This document shows, one piece after another, positions 33,057 through 42,103 of a stretch of 64,000 nt of DNA. The stretch is from assembly GCA_020072845.1 (NCBI GenBank), contig JAIQGF010000001.1, positions 1 to 64,000 of the forward strand. Direction: 5' to 3'. Made by a program: the position numbers and the translations under genes. The number at the start of each line of letters is the position of its first letter. Positions within the stretch are counted from its first letter, which is position 1. Under the pieces are notes generated by a model. It saw only the letters and a program-made list of their open reading frames with translations. It was not told where the DNA came from and made no database searches. The stretch comes from Terriglobia bacterium (GTDB taxonomy: Bacteria; Acidobacteriota; Terriglobia; Terriglobales; Acidobacteriaceae).

Positions 33057-34279
33057 GGTTTCGCGCGAAGCCGGTGGATGGCGTCGAGAATGCGCTGGGC
33101 GACTTCGGCCTTGGTCGCTTCGGGCACGTCCACTACTTCGGAGGCGGTGATGATGGTGACGGCGTTGCGGTCGGAATCCATGCCGATGCCGGGCTGCGAG
33201 ACGTCGTTGGCAACGATGGCGTCCAGGCCCTTCGACACCAGCTTCTTGCGCGCGTTCTCCAGCACGTTTTCGGTTTCGGCGGCGAAGCCGACCACGATCT
33301 GATCCCGCTTGCGCGCGCCCAGTTCGGCGGCGATGTCGGGCGTAGGCTCGAGATCGAGCTGGGCGTAACCTTGGCCTTGCACTCCCTCGCGCAGGAAATC
33401 GTGCCGCTTCAATTTCTGCACCGAAGTTTTTTTCGGGCGGTAGTCGGCGACGGCGGCAGCCTTGATGATGATGTTGGCGCCGGCGGCATGTTCCATCACG
33501 GCCTGGTGCATCTCGGAGGCGCTCTCGACCCGGAACAGTTCCGCGCCGTCGGGCGGCTGGAGCGCGGTTGGTCCGCTGACCAGCAGCACGCGCGCGCCGC
33601 GGCGCAGCGCCGCTTCCGCCAGCGCGTATCCCATCTTGCCGCTGGAACGATTGCTGATGTAGCGCACGGGATCAATCGCCTCGCGCGTCGGCCCGGCGGT
33701 GATCAGCACGGTCTGGCCGGCGAAATCCTGCGCTGCGCCGAGCGCTTCCAGGGTCGCGGCGACAATGGCTTCGTTCTCCGCCAGGCGGCCGGGGCCGACC
33801 ATGCCGCACGCCAGGTATCCGCTTCCCGGCTCCACGATGCGGACGCCGCGGCGGCGCAGCGTCGCCAGGTTGGCCTGGGTGGCGGCGTTGTTCCACATGT
33901 TGACATTCATCGCCGGCGCGACGATCACGGGCGCGGTGGTAGCGAGGAAGAGCGTGGAGAGAAAATCGTCGGCGATGCCGTTGGCAAATTTGCCGAGAAT
34001 GTCGGCGGTGGCGGGCGCAACCAGCAGGGCGTCAATGCGTTCGGCGACGGCAATGTGCTCAATGGCGGACTCGACGTTGGGCTCGCCGCCTTCGCGGGCA
34101 AACATGTCGGTGATGACTTTTTCGCCGGAGAGGGCGGCAAAGGTGAGGGGACGTACAAATTCCTGGGCGGCGCGGGTCATGACGACCTGCACCTTGACGC
34201 CGCGGTCTTGCAGGAGGCGAAGAATTTCCGCCGCCTTGTAAGCCGCGATTCCGCCGCTGACACCCAGCGCGATTCTCAT
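33038..34279 (-). CDS. coaBC: Bifunctional phosphopantothenoylcysteine decarboxylase/synthase
   Basis: Catalyses two steps of coenzyme A synthesis. It is 413 residues. The N-terminal flavoprotein CoaC half starts MRIALGVSGGIAAYKAAEIL. PAMNVNMWNNAATQANLATL holds the active-site Asn, and EPGSGYLACGMVGPGRLAE holds the catalytic Cys. The C-terminal CoaB half has VLITAGPTREAIDPVRYISN, RSSGKMGYALAEAAL and GANIIIKAAAVADYRPK. The start at 34279 is the ATG giving the standard N-terminus; the upstream frame is low-complexity. Follows rpoZ in the series. Confidence 0.97.
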   Translation of the reverse strand: MRIALGVSGGIAAYKAAEILRLLQDRGVKVQVVMTRAAQEFVRPLTFAALSGEKVITDMFAREGGEPNVESAIEHIAVAERIDALLVAPATADILGKFANGIADDFLSTLFLATTAPVIVAPAMNVNMWNNAATQANLATLRRRGVRIVEPGSGYLACGMVGPGRLAENEAIVAATLEALGAAQDFAGQTVLITAGPTREAIDPVRYISNRSSGKMGYALAEAALRRGARVLLVSGPTALQPPDGAELFRVESASEMHQAVMEHAAGANIIIKAAAVADYRPKKTSVQKLKRHDFLREGVQGQGYAQLDLEPTPDIAAELGARKRDQIVVGFAAETENVLENARKKLVSKGLDAIVANDVSQPGIGMDSDRNAVTIITASEVVDVPEATKAEVAQRILDAIHRLRAKPLKIAD

Positions 34280-34382
34280 CAGGCTGTCGGCCGTCGGCTG
34301 TCGGCGCTCGGCCAACTCACCGCGGCCATCTCCTTCGCGACTCGGACCCTGACTACTTGGATGCGGCTGGCACGCCGGAGAC

Positions 34383-34622
34383 TTATTTCTCCGCGACGAT
34401 AGCCTTCTCGAAGAACTCTGCCGCAACCGCAACCGGCGACTTCGGCACCTCGGGGATGAACCATTTCACCTTGCCCGCCTTGATCTCGTCCTGGGCAATG
34501 CGGCACGGCTTGCGCGAATTGGTGCTGACGATGGGCCGCGCGCCGGACTGGATCTGGCGCGCCCGGCGAGCCGCCACCAGGATGTACCGATAGTTGCTAT
34601 CGAAGCCTTCCATCAACTTCAT
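34383..34622 (-). CDS. rpoZ: RNA polymerase omega subunit
   Basis: A small RNA polymerase assembly subunit, 79 residues: MKLMEGFDSNYRYILVAARR, then ARQIQSGARPIVSTNSRKPC and RIAQDEIKAGKVKW. The MR..I..A..GRPxLS-like omega core is recognisable. The start at 34622 has GAGGTGAAAG upstream. It follows gmk by 7 bases, the conserved gmk-rpoZ-coaBC order. Confidence 0.93.
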   Translation of the reverse strand: MKLMEGFDSNYRYILVAARRARQIQSGARPIVSTNSRKPCRIAQDEIKAGKVKWFIPEVPKSPVAVAAEFFEKAIVAEK

Positions 34623-34629
34623 GGTACTT

Positions 34630-35331
34630 TCACCTCGTGTCCATTCCCGGCCGTTCAAACGAGGCCAGAATCTGCTCGGCGCGCGGACGAACGTTGGGCA
34701 GCAACGACCTTTCGGCTGCGGCCAACACGCCGGCACTCTCCGCGGAAGGCTTCGTTTCCGAGCGTTTCAGGCGCTCCGCCGCCACGATTGCCTTCAGCTG
34801 GGCGATGGATTGTTCCAGGCGGTCGTTCACAAGAATATAGTCATAGTTCCGGTAATTCTCAATCTCTTTCCGCGCCCCCTCCAGGCGCCGTCGGATAACT
34901 TCTTCCGAATCCATGTGTTCGGAATGGCTGCGATTGCGGAGCCGGAACTCCAGAACTTCGCGGGAAGGGGGTAGGATGAAAATGCTGACCGCCTCCGCCA
35001 TTTTCGCGACCTGGGCCGCGCCCTGCACGTCAATGTCGAGCACCAGGTCGCGGCCGGTGTTGCGGGCGTCGTCGAGGAAGCGCCGGGCGGTGCCGTAGTA
35101 ATGGCCAAAGACGCAGGCGTACTCGAGGAACTCGCCGCGGCGGATCATCTCCTCGAATTCCTCCTTGGAAACGAAGAAATATTCGCGCCCGCTTTGCTCG
35201 CTGCCGCGCGGCGGACGCGTGGTGTAGGAGATGGAAAATTGCAGGCCGGGAACCAGCGTGAGCAGTTCGTTGGTGAGCGTGGTCTTGCCGGACCCGGAGG
35301 GGGCGGAGATGATGAAAAGAATCCCGCTCAT
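34630..35331 (-). CDS. gmk: Guanylate kinase
   Basis: Phosphorylates GMP to GDP. It is 233 residues. The P-loop is ISAPSGSGKTTLTNELLTL, the GMP-binding part is SYTTRPPRGSEQSGREYFFV, and FGHYYGTARRFLDDARNTGR and LVLDIDVQGAAQVAKM follow. A C-terminal extension of about 40 charged residues after the core (SETKPSAESAGVLAAAERSL) is longer than E. coli Gmk. It overlaps yicC by 4 bases. Confidence 0.96.
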   Translation of the reverse strand: MSGILFIISAPSGSGKTTLTNELLTLVPGLQFSISYTTRPPRGSEQSGREYFFVSKEEFEEMIRRGEFLEYACVFGHYYGTARRFLDDARNTGRDLVLDIDVQGAAQVAKMAEAVSIFILPPSREVLEFRLRNRSHSEHMDSEEVIRRRLEGARKEIENYRNYDYILVNDRLEQSIAQLKAIVAAERLKRSETKPSAESAGVLAAAERSLLPNVRPRAEQILASFERPGMDTR

Positions 35332-36215
35332 TCGACGTTCTGCACCTGTTCGCGAGATTTTTCGATTTCAGCTTTCATGCCCAGCCCAACTTCGGTGATG
35401 CGCAAGGCTTCGCCGGCCACGCCGGAGGTCTTGGACATCAGCGTGTTCGCCTCGCGGCCCATTTCCTGGAGCAGGAAGTCGAGCTTCTTGCCGACTTCGC
35501 CGCTCTGGTCGAGCAGCCCCAGGAAGTGCTGGACGTGCGTTTCCATGCGGACCAACTCCTCGCGGATGTCGCTGCGCTCGGCCAGCAGCGCGGCTTCCTG
35601 CAGGATGCGGTCGCGGTCGGCGTGGGCGCCGATCAATTCCTGCATGCGCAATTGCACTTTCTCCAGGTAGGCCTGCGAGACCGCGGCGCGATGTTTCCCG
35701 ATTTCCTGGGTGGCCTGGAGCAGGCGCTGCATGTGCCCGCGCAACTGGTGGTCGATTCCCTTGCCTTCCTCGGCGCGCATGGCGTCCAGCCGCTTGACCG
35801 CTTCGTCCAGCTTGGCGAGCACGGCTTTTTCGGTCTCTTCATCAAAGTCGCCGCCGGCGCCGTCGAGCGCGCCCGGAATTTTGAAGATGGCGTTGAGGTC
35901 GGGCTCCGCCGTTAGCCCAAATTCCTTGGCGACATTGCGGAAGGCGGTGATGTAGCCGCTGACCAGTTCGCGATTGACGGTGATGCCCTGGGCGTCGGCG
36001 CGCTCGATGTCGAGCGTCAGCTCGACATGCCCGCGCGCCAGCTTGGATTTCAGGGCACGGCGAAGCTGCATTTCGAGCGCGTCGGTCTCGGCGGGCATGC
36101 GCAGGTGCAGATCGAGAAAACGGTGGTTCACCGATTTCAGCGACAAGGTGAAGCCGAGGCGGTCGTGCACCTGGCCTTTCACCTGGGCGTACCCCGTCAT
36201 GGAGCGGATGGACAT
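35328..36215 (-). CDS. YicC family endoribonuclease-like protein
   Basis: A 295-residue protein of the YicC family, linked in other bacteria to RNA degradation. It starts MSIRSMTGYAQVKGQVHDRL. Conserved parts are LKSVNHRFLDLHLRMPAETD, EGKGIDHQLRGHMQRLLQAT, and KLDFLLQEMGREANTLMSKT near the C-terminus, the strongest signature. It is the first gene of the yicC-gmk-rpoZ-coaBC-udg-priA series on the minus strand, with a word array on its upstream side. Confidence 0.93.
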   Translation of the reverse strand: MSIRSMTGYAQVKGQVHDRLGFTLSLKSVNHRFLDLHLRMPAETDALEMQLRRALKSKLARGHVELTLDIERADAQGITVNRELVSGYITAFRNVAKEFGLTAEPDLNAIFKIPGALDGAGGDFDEETEKAVLAKLDEAVKRLDAMRAEEGKGIDHQLRGHMQRLLQATQEIGKHRAAVSQAYLEKVQLRMQELIGAHADRDRILQEAALLAERSDIREELVRMETHVQHFLGLLDQSGEVGKKLDFLLQEMGREANTLMSKTSGVAGEALRITEVGLGMKAEIEKSREQVQNVE

Positions 36216-36310
36216 AATTTGTAATTGGTAATTTGTAATTGGTAATTGGCCGGAAGGCCGGTTGCGCTCTCAACGAAATTGCAAATTACAAATTACCATT
36301 TACAAATTAC
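36215..36310. repeat. AATTTGTAATTGGTAA / TTACAAATTACC inverted array
   Basis: AT-rich arms at 36215-36249 and 36276-36310 in an otherwise GC-rich region; each is a run of TGTAATTGG words. The msbA stop (36307-36309, TAA) is inside the right arm. The loop carries GCCGGAAGGCCGG. Confidence 0.8.
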
Positions 36311-38163
36311 TTCTCTCCCGCGGACTCGGCGGCCACTTTCGGCGGCTCCAGATCCACGAACTGCAGATCATACAACCTGCGATAGGTTCCCAGGCGCGCC
36401 ATGAGGTCTTCGTGCGAACCAATATCGCTGATGGCGCCGTTTTCGAGCACGATGATGCGGTCGGCGCGGCGCACGGTGGAGAGCCGGTGCGCGATCACAA
36501 CCGTGGTGCGGCCCGCCATCAGGTTCTGCAGCGCGGAGGCGACCAGGGATTCGCTTTCCGTGTCGAGGGCGGAGGTGGCCTCGTCGAGAATCAGGATGGG
36601 CGCGTTCTTCAGCAGGGCGCGGGCAATGGCAATGCGCTGGCGCTCGCCGCCGGAGAGGCGCACGCCGCGCTCGCCGATGATGGTGTCGTAGCCCTCCGGC
36701 AGTTCGCCGATGAAACCGTCGGCCAGCGCGGCTTCGGCCGCAATTTTTACCACGGGAAGCGAGACATTGGGCTGCCCGTAGGCGATGTTATTGCGCACCG
36801 TATCGTTGAACAGGATGGTGTCCTGGGTAACGATGCCGATCTGGGCGCGCAGCGAGGCCAGGCTAAGCTCGCGCACGTCGCGGCCGTCGATGGTGAGGCG
36901 GCCGCCGGTGACGTCGAAAAAGCGCGGGATCAGGTGCACCATGGTGGTCTTGCCGGCGCCGCTGGAACCGACGATGGCGACGACTTCGCCGGCCTTTACT
37001 TCCAGATCAACGTCCTGCAGCACCGGGCGCGACGCGCCGTTGCCGTCGTCGTAGCCGAAGCTGACGTGCTCGAAGCGGATCCCCTGGTGGAATTTCGGCA
37101 ACTGCACCGGCTTGGACCGCTCCTTGACGTCATCGTCCGCGTCCATGAAGGAAAAGATCATGGACGAGGCGCCAATCGCCTGCTGAAAATTGTTGTAGAA
37201 CTGCGCCATCTTCCTGACCGGATCGTAAAGGCTGAATACGGCCACGATAAACGCCGCAAAGGCGCCGAGGGTGAACTCGCCGGTCTTGATGCGGTCTCGG
37301 CCCATGAGGAGCATCAAGGCGATGCCCACCATGGCGAAGAAATCCATGAGCGGCGAACTGAGCGCAGCGGCGCGGACGGAACGCAGGTTGGCACGGAAGA
37401 GGCGCCGGGCTGCGCCGCGGAAACGGACGGCCTCCCACAGTTCCATGCCGAACGCTTTCACGATGCGATTTCCGGTGATGGTTTCGTGCAGGATATTGTG
37501 AATCTCGGCGAGCTTGTCCTGTCCGCGGCGCGTGGTGTGCCGCACCCGTCTTCCTATCCGGCCGACTGAAAATACGATGAAGGGCACAAACAGCAGCAGG
37601 AACCAGGCCAGCCTTCCGCCCAGGACGATGACCGCCGCGACGGTAAACAACAAGGTGAAGAACTGTTGCAGGAACTCGGCGAGAACGGCCGACATGGCGA
37701 CCTGCACGCGCTCAATGTCGTTGATGAGCGTGGAGAGCAGTGTGCCGGTGGAGAAGCGGTGAAAGAAGGCGACCGAGCGGCGCAGAATGGCGTTGTAAAG
37801 CTCGTCACGGAGATCGGTGATCAGCCCAAAACCGGCGTAGTTCACCAGGTAGGTGCCGGCGTAGTCAAACAACCCCTTGAGCAGCGTGGAGGCGACGAGG
37901 GCGAAGGCCACGACCGTCCAGGCGTTGTGGAAATGCTCCGGCACAAGCTGCTGCAAGTACAGGGCGTGCTGGCTCCACGGAACCTTGAAGAGGAGGATGT
38001 CACGCGATTGCGAGGCGGGATTCAAAACTCGGTCAAAAATGGGACGCACCAGCAGGAGACGAAACGCGCTGAACAGTCCGACGCCCGCCAGCAGCACCAC
38101 CGAGGCGAGCAGTTGCAGGGCGTAGGGGCGGATGTAGCGCACCAGGCGCCAGGCATGACGCAT
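36307..38163 (-). CDS. Lipid A export ABC transporter MsbA-like
   Basis: A half-size ABC exporter with fused membrane and ATPase domains, 618 residues. About six membrane helices lie in residues 1-310, including LLASVVLLAGVGLFSAFRLL and AIVLGGRLAWFLLLFVPFIVF-type segments. ATPase motifs are AIVGSSGAGKTTMVHLIPRF (Walker A), GVRLSGGERQRIAIARALLK (signature) and ILILDEATSALDTESESLV (Walker B). The likely substrate is lipid A-core, fitting the Lpt genes nearby, but homologues exporting other lipids or drugs have the same layout. Confidence 0.9.
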   Translation of the reverse strand: MRHAWRLVRYIRPYALQLLASVVLLAGVGLFSAFRLLLVRPIFDRVLNPASQSRDILLFKVPWSQHALYLQQLVPEHFHNAWTVVAFALVASTLLKGLFDYAGTYLVNYAGFGLITDLRDELYNAILRRSVAFFHRFSTGTLLSTLINDIERVQVAMSAVLAEFLQQFFTLLFTVAAVIVLGGRLAWFLLLFVPFIVFSVGRIGRRVRHTTRRGQDKLAEIHNILHETITGNRIVKAFGMELWEAVRFRGAARRLFRANLRSVRAAALSSPLMDFFAMVGIALMLLMGRDRIKTGEFTLGAFAAFIVAVFSLYDPVRKMAQFYNNFQQAIGASSMIFSFMDADDDVKERSKPVQLPKFHQGIRFEHVSFGYDDGNGASRPVLQDVDLEVKAGEVVAIVGSSGAGKTTMVHLIPRFFDVTGGRLTIDGRDVRELSLASLRAQIGIVTQDTILFNDTVRNNIAYGQPNVSLPVVKIAAEAALADGFIGELPEGYDTIIGERGVRLSGGERQRIAIARALLKNAPILILDEATSALDTESESLVASALQNLMAGRTTVVIAHRLSTVRRADRIIVLENGAISDIGSHEDLMARLGTYRRLYDLQFVDLEPPKVAAESAGEK

Positions 38164-38285
38164 CAGCGCACCGCCGGGGTGGGACCGGGATTCTGGCCGC
38201 CAACCGGGGATATCTTAGGGGAAGGCAACACAGCCATTCTAAAGGAAATTGACGAATTGCCGCACTGCGGAATTGCCGAATCGAG

Positions 38286-39218
38286 TCATCGCGGCGAGTC
38301 GCGGTGGATGGCCTTGACCTGATACCCGCCCTTACGCAAGCATTTGGCAACGTCTTCGGCAATCATGACCGAGCGGTGCTGGCCGCCGGTGCAGCCAAAG
38401 CCGATGGTCAGATAGCTCTTCCCTTCTTTGACGTAGTGGGGCAGCAAATAGACCAGCAAATCGGAAATGCGGTTGATGAACTCCTGCGTCTGCGGGAACG
38501 AGCGGATGTACTTGGCGACCTTGGGGTGGCGTCCGGTAAGGGGCCGGAATGCGGGCACGAAATGCGGATTCGGCAGGAAGCGGACGTCGAACAGCAGGTC
38601 GGCGTCGTCGGGTACGCCGTGCCGGTAGCCGAAGCTGACGCAAGAGACGAGGATGTTCTTTTCGGTGTGCTCGCGCTCGAAGCGGCGCAGGATGTGGTCG
38701 CGCAGCTCGTGGACGTTGAATTTCGAGGTGTCAAGGATGACGTCGGCGACGGCGGAGATGGGGCGCAGGCGGCGGCGCTCGGCGGCGATGGACGATTTGA
38801 CCGGCGCGGATGCGCCCAGCGGATGCGGGCGGCGGGTTTCGCTGAAGCGGCGGAGCAGCGCCTCGTCATTGGCCTCGAGAAAGAGCACCGTGGTGCGCAA
38901 GGTGCGCTTGATCTGCTTCAGCATGACGGGCAGGCGATCGAGCTTGGCGCCCTCGCGGACATCCACCACCAGCGCGGTGCGCTCGATGTCGGAGGAACGC
39001 GCCAACTCGGCGAAGCGCGGCAGCAACTCCATGGGCAGGTTGTCCACGGCGTAATAGCCGAGGTCCTCGAACACCTTGAGGACCGAAGCCTTGCCCGACC
39101 CGCTCATGCCGGTGATGATGACCAGTTCCGGCCGGCGGTGGGGGTCCCGCACCGGGACGCCCTTGCGACGCGGACTCGCGGGGCGGGCACGACGTTTGTT
39201 GGCGCTGCCGGACGGCAT
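38286..39218 (-). CDS. rapZ: RNase adapter RapZ / nucleotide-binding protein
   Basis: A 310-residue P-loop protein that in E. coli adapts RNase E to GlmZ sRNA. The P-loop is VIITGMSGSGKASVLKVFED, then LGYYAVDNLPMELLPRF. The region FEREHTEKNILVSCVSFGYR and the C-terminal GFGCTGGQHRSVMIAEDVAK are conserved. A basic N-terminal extension (ANKRRARPASPRRKG) precedes it. The ATG at 39218 is chosen over the TTG at 39236. It is the end of the lpt-rpoN-hpf-rapZ group, separated from hpf by a terminator. Confidence 0.93.
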   Translation of the reverse strand: MPSGSANKRRARPASPRRKGVPVRDPHRRPELVIITGMSGSGKASVLKVFEDLGYYAVDNLPMELLPRFAELARSSDIERTALVVDVREGAKLDRLPVMLKQIKRTLRTTVLFLEANDEALLRRFSETRRPHPLGASAPVKSSIAAERRRLRPISAVADVILDTSKFNVHELRDHILRRFEREHTEKNILVSCVSFGYRHGVPDDADLLFDVRFLPNPHFVPAFRPLTGRHPKVAKYIRSFPQTQEFINRISDLLVYLLPHYVKEGKSYLTIGFGCTGGQHRSVMIAEDVAKCLRKGGYQVKAIHRDSPR

Positions 39219-39265
39219 AGCTGCATCGTAACGCAAAACTTCGTTTGTCAGTAACTCAGTTCGGC

Positions 39266-39352
39266 ATCAGGTCGGTCGATCCGTCTATCGGTCTCTCGGT
39301 CCTTACGTTCGAATTCAAGCGACCGACCGATGGACCGATGAACCGATAGACC
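39266..39352. repeat. CGGTCGATCCGTCTATCGG / GACCGATGGACCGATG inverted array
   Basis: A left arm (39266-39301) and a right arm (39320-39352) of CGGTC/GACCG words around an AT-containing loop with GTTCGAATTCAAG. It is in the rapZ-hpf spacer. The same word type recurs at 51745-51867. Confidence 0.7.
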
Positions 39353-39354
39353 CC

Positions 39355-39383
39355 AATGAAAAGGGGCACATCGCTGTGCCCCT
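39355..39383 (-). terminator. Intrinsic terminator after hpf
   Basis: On the minus strand a 9-bp stem AGGGGCACA / TGTGCCCCT (39362-39383, loop GCGA) is followed by TTTCATT, a short U-rich tail. It lies between hpf (ends 39415) and rapZ (starts 39218), so rapZ probably needs readthrough or its own promoter. Confidence 0.7.
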
Positions 39384-39414
39384 CTGAAACTGAAACTGAA
39401 ACTTGAAACTGCTT

Positions 39415-40017
39415 CTAAGGCGCCTCAATCAACTCCATTTTGCCGTCCTTGGTGCGGTGCAGGACCTTGACTTTGCCCTTCAGATCGCGGAAGACGAAGA
39501 CGTCGCGATCGCGGAACTGGGCTTCCTTGACGGCCTCCTCCAGCGTCATGGGACGCAGCGCCACGGCGTCGTGGGAGGGCACAACGTGCGCCTCCAGGGT
39601 ACGCGCCGCCGCCGGATAAGCGTGCACCACCACCGGGACCGCAGTGGCAGCTTGCGCGCCCACCGCCATGCGAAATTCCTCGACCTGCACTTCGGCGGCG
39701 CTGGCGGGCTGCTTCTTGCGCGCCTTCTGCTTGATGGAGCGCCACCGTGTACGGTGCTTGATGGCCTGGCGCTCGATGCGCTCCAGCGCCTCGCCAACCG
39801 CGGCGATCATGTCGCCCGCCACGGCCGCGCCGACGATGGGATTGCTGCGCACGGTGACGGTGATCTCGGCCTTGCAGCGGTGCTTCTCGACGGCGAGGAT
39901 CACCTTCGACTCAAGATTGTCGCCCAGAATTTTGACCAGTTTGGCGAGACCGTGTTCGACCTGCTTGCGGACCTTGGGACTGATTTCGTACTGCCTGCCG
40001 GTGTATTCCACGTTCAT
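39415..40017 (-). CDS. hpf: Long ribosome hibernation promoting factor
   Basis: A long-form HPF that dimerises 70S into 100S ribosomes in stationary phase; 200 residues. The N-terminal HPF domain has MNVEYTGRQYEISPKVRKQV then CKAEITVTVRSNPIVGAAVA. The C-terminal dimerisation domain reads HDAVALRPMTLEEAVKEAQF, then RDRDVFVFRDLKGKVKVLHR. A basic linker lies between. It lies downstream of rpoN, the usual operon order. Confidence 0.96.
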   Translation of the reverse strand: MNVEYTGRQYEISPKVRKQVEHGLAKLVKILGDNLESKVILAVEKHRCKAEITVTVRSNPIVGAAVAGDMIAAVGEALERIERQAIKHRTRWRSIKQKARKKQPASAAEVQVEEFRMAVGAQAATAVPVVVHAYPAAARTLEAHVVPSHDAVALRPMTLEEAVKEAQFRDRDVFVFRDLKGKVKVLHRTKDGKMELIEAP

Positions 40018-40164
40018 CGAACGCCCCCTTTATCGCCAGGATGCCCGCCGTCCGTGTTCCGAACGTCCCGGTGACCATCCTGGTGCGTTCAACTTCCTGT
40101 ACGGCTAAGAACGTTGTGTCACCCACCCTTCGCCAAACCCGGGCGCAAGGGCGGGCCACCCGAA

Positions 40165-41958
40165 TCAGTCTTTCACTCTGCGCTGGTGGGTGCTCGGGAT
40201 GTGCATGTCTTCCCGATACTTCGCGACCGTGCGGCGAGTGACCTGGATGCCCTGCGACTGGAGGATGCGGGTGATCTGCTCGTCGGTTAACGGCCTGGTG
40301 GGATCTTCTTCCTCAATCAGCTTCTTGACGCGGCGCTTCAGGATGAGCAACGAGGTGTTGCTGCCCTCCGGCCCGTTGACGCTTTCGCTGAAGAAATAGC
40401 GCAGTTCGAACACGCCCTGGGGCGTGTGGGCGTACTTGTTGGCCACGGCACGGCTGACGGTGGAAGGATGCACGCCGATTTCTTCCGCGACTTCCTTGAT
40501 CATCATGGGCTTCAACTGGTCGATGCCCTTGTCCAGGAAATCCTTTTGCCGCCCCAGAATCGCGTAGCAAACCTTCAAGATAGTCTGCTTGCGCTGCTCG
40601 ATGTTCTTGATCAACTGGATGGCGGACTTATACCGCTCTTTCACGTAATTGCGAACATCTTTTTCGGCGGCCTCGCGGCTCAGCAGCTTCTTGTAGGTGG
40701 TGTTGAGGCGCAATTGCGGGACATCGTCGTCGTTGAGGACGGCGAGGTATTCGTCGCCATGCTTGATGAAGGCCACATCGGGCTCAATCAGCCGCGGTTC
40801 GACCTTGTTGTAGCGCAGACCGGGGCGGGGATCGAGCGTCTTCACCAGATCAAGGGCGGCCTGGACCGCTTCCAGCGGGCGGCCGATCGCCTTGGCGATT
40901 TCCTTCAACTGCTTGTTCTGCACCGCCCGGAGATGGTCGCCGACAATGACGATGGCATCCGCCAGCGCTTCGCCGGTTCCGGTGCCGTTGGCGCCCGTCA
41001 CCTGGTGCGCATGCTGCAGAAATATCAATTGCGCCAGCAGACATTGGCGCGCGTCGCGTGCGCCGACTCCGACCGGATCCATCTGCTGCACAATGCCCAG
41101 GGCCTCCTGCAGCTCCTCGCGCGTGAACAGCGGTTTGGCGCCCGTCGATTCCACCAGTTGCGGCCCGGCGTGCGCTGCGACTGGTACCGCCGCTTCGGCC
41201 ACTGCCGCCAGTGCGACCTCTTCCTCCGCGGCCGCCACGGCGACCGAAACTTCCGACGAAGCCTGCGCCGCTTCGTCAGCCATCGTAGGGACGAATAGGG
41301 CATCCGCGGTCTCGAGCGCCACCGCTTCGCCGGTCAGATCGTCCAGCAAGGCATCCGATTCCGGCTGCGGTTCGGGCTCAGGCTCGGATTCGGCAACGGC
41401 CGGTTGCGGAGGCGCCGCGTGCACGGGCGGCAGCGCCGCGAGCATCAACTCCTCGTCGCTGGCGGTCAGGTACCCCTCTTCGTTGAGGTTTCCGATGATC
41501 AGTTCCGCGGCCTCGCGCACGCCGGGCGTGACGCTCATTGCGCCCAACTGCCACATGAGGTGGTCGGTGAGGGTGCTGGCCTTGGAAAGGAAGTTCTCGA
41601 ACGAAGGCTTTTCCACGGACTCAGATTCCGGGCTGCGATAGCCGGGATCGAGGTAATCCTGGAAGAAAGTACCGAAGTCAATCTCGTCGAAGGGGTCCTT
41701 CTTGTCGACCGCGGCGGCGGGATCGGCCTCGGCGGCGGCCAAGCGCTCGCGCTCCTCTTCCTTGCCGGCCACTTCATCGAGCAGCGGAACGGTGCCGTCC
41801 AGTTCCTCCAGGACGGGGTTTTCCACCATCTCCGCATTGATCATGTCCTTGAGCTCAAGCTTGTTCAACGCCAGAACGCTGACCATCTGGACCAGGCCAG
41901 GCGTCAGGATCTGCTTCTGCATGACCCTTAAGTTGAGCTTTGGTGACAGCAGTACCAT
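40165..41958 (-). CDS. rpoN: RNA polymerase sigma-54 factor with large central insertion
   Basis: A sigma-54 of 597 residues, against about 480 in E. coli. Region I is Gln/Leu-rich (MVLLSPKLNLRVMQKQILTP then GLVQMVSVLALNKLELKDMI). The core-binding domain follows. A Pro/Glu/Ala-rich insertion covers about residues 175-275, between EEGYLTASDEELMLAALPP and FTREELQEALGIVQQMDPVG. The DNA-binding region has GVHPSTVSRAVANKYAHTPQ and the RpoN box RRTVAKYREDMHIPSTHQRR. Enhancer-dependent transcription is expected. Confidence 0.95.
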   Translation of the reverse strand: MVLLSPKLNLRVMQKQILTPGLVQMVSVLALNKLELKDMINAEMVENPVLEELDGTVPLLDEVAGKEEERERLAAAEADPAAAVDKKDPFDEIDFGTFFQDYLDPGYRSPESESVEKPSFENFLSKASTLTDHLMWQLGAMSVTPGVREAAELIIGNLNEEGYLTASDEELMLAALPPVHAAPPQPAVAESEPEPEPQPESDALLDDLTGEAVALETADALFVPTMADEAAQASSEVSVAVAAAEEEVALAAVAEAAVPVAAHAGPQLVESTGAKPLFTREELQEALGIVQQMDPVGVGARDARQCLLAQLIFLQHAHQVTGANGTGTGEALADAIVIVGDHLRAVQNKQLKEIAKAIGRPLEAVQAALDLVKTLDPRPGLRYNKVEPRLIEPDVAFIKHGDEYLAVLNDDDVPQLRLNTTYKKLLSREAAEKDVRNYVKERYKSAIQLIKNIEQRKQTILKVCYAILGRQKDFLDKGIDQLKPMMIKEVAEEIGVHPSTVSRAVANKYAHTPQGVFELRYFFSESVNGPEGSNTSLLILKRRVKKLIEEEDPTRPLTDEQITRILQSQGIQVTRRTVAKYREDMHIPSTHQRRVKD

Positions 41959-42103
41959 GGATGCCTTACAAACATCTCGTGATTTGGTGATTTAGCGATT
42001 TGGGGATTGAAATGCAATCAGCAAGTCGGCGAATCAGCAAATCGTTCATCAAAGTGTCGCTCCGAATTTGCCCGAGGGCAAGTTACCGGCGTGAGACTTC
42101 ACC

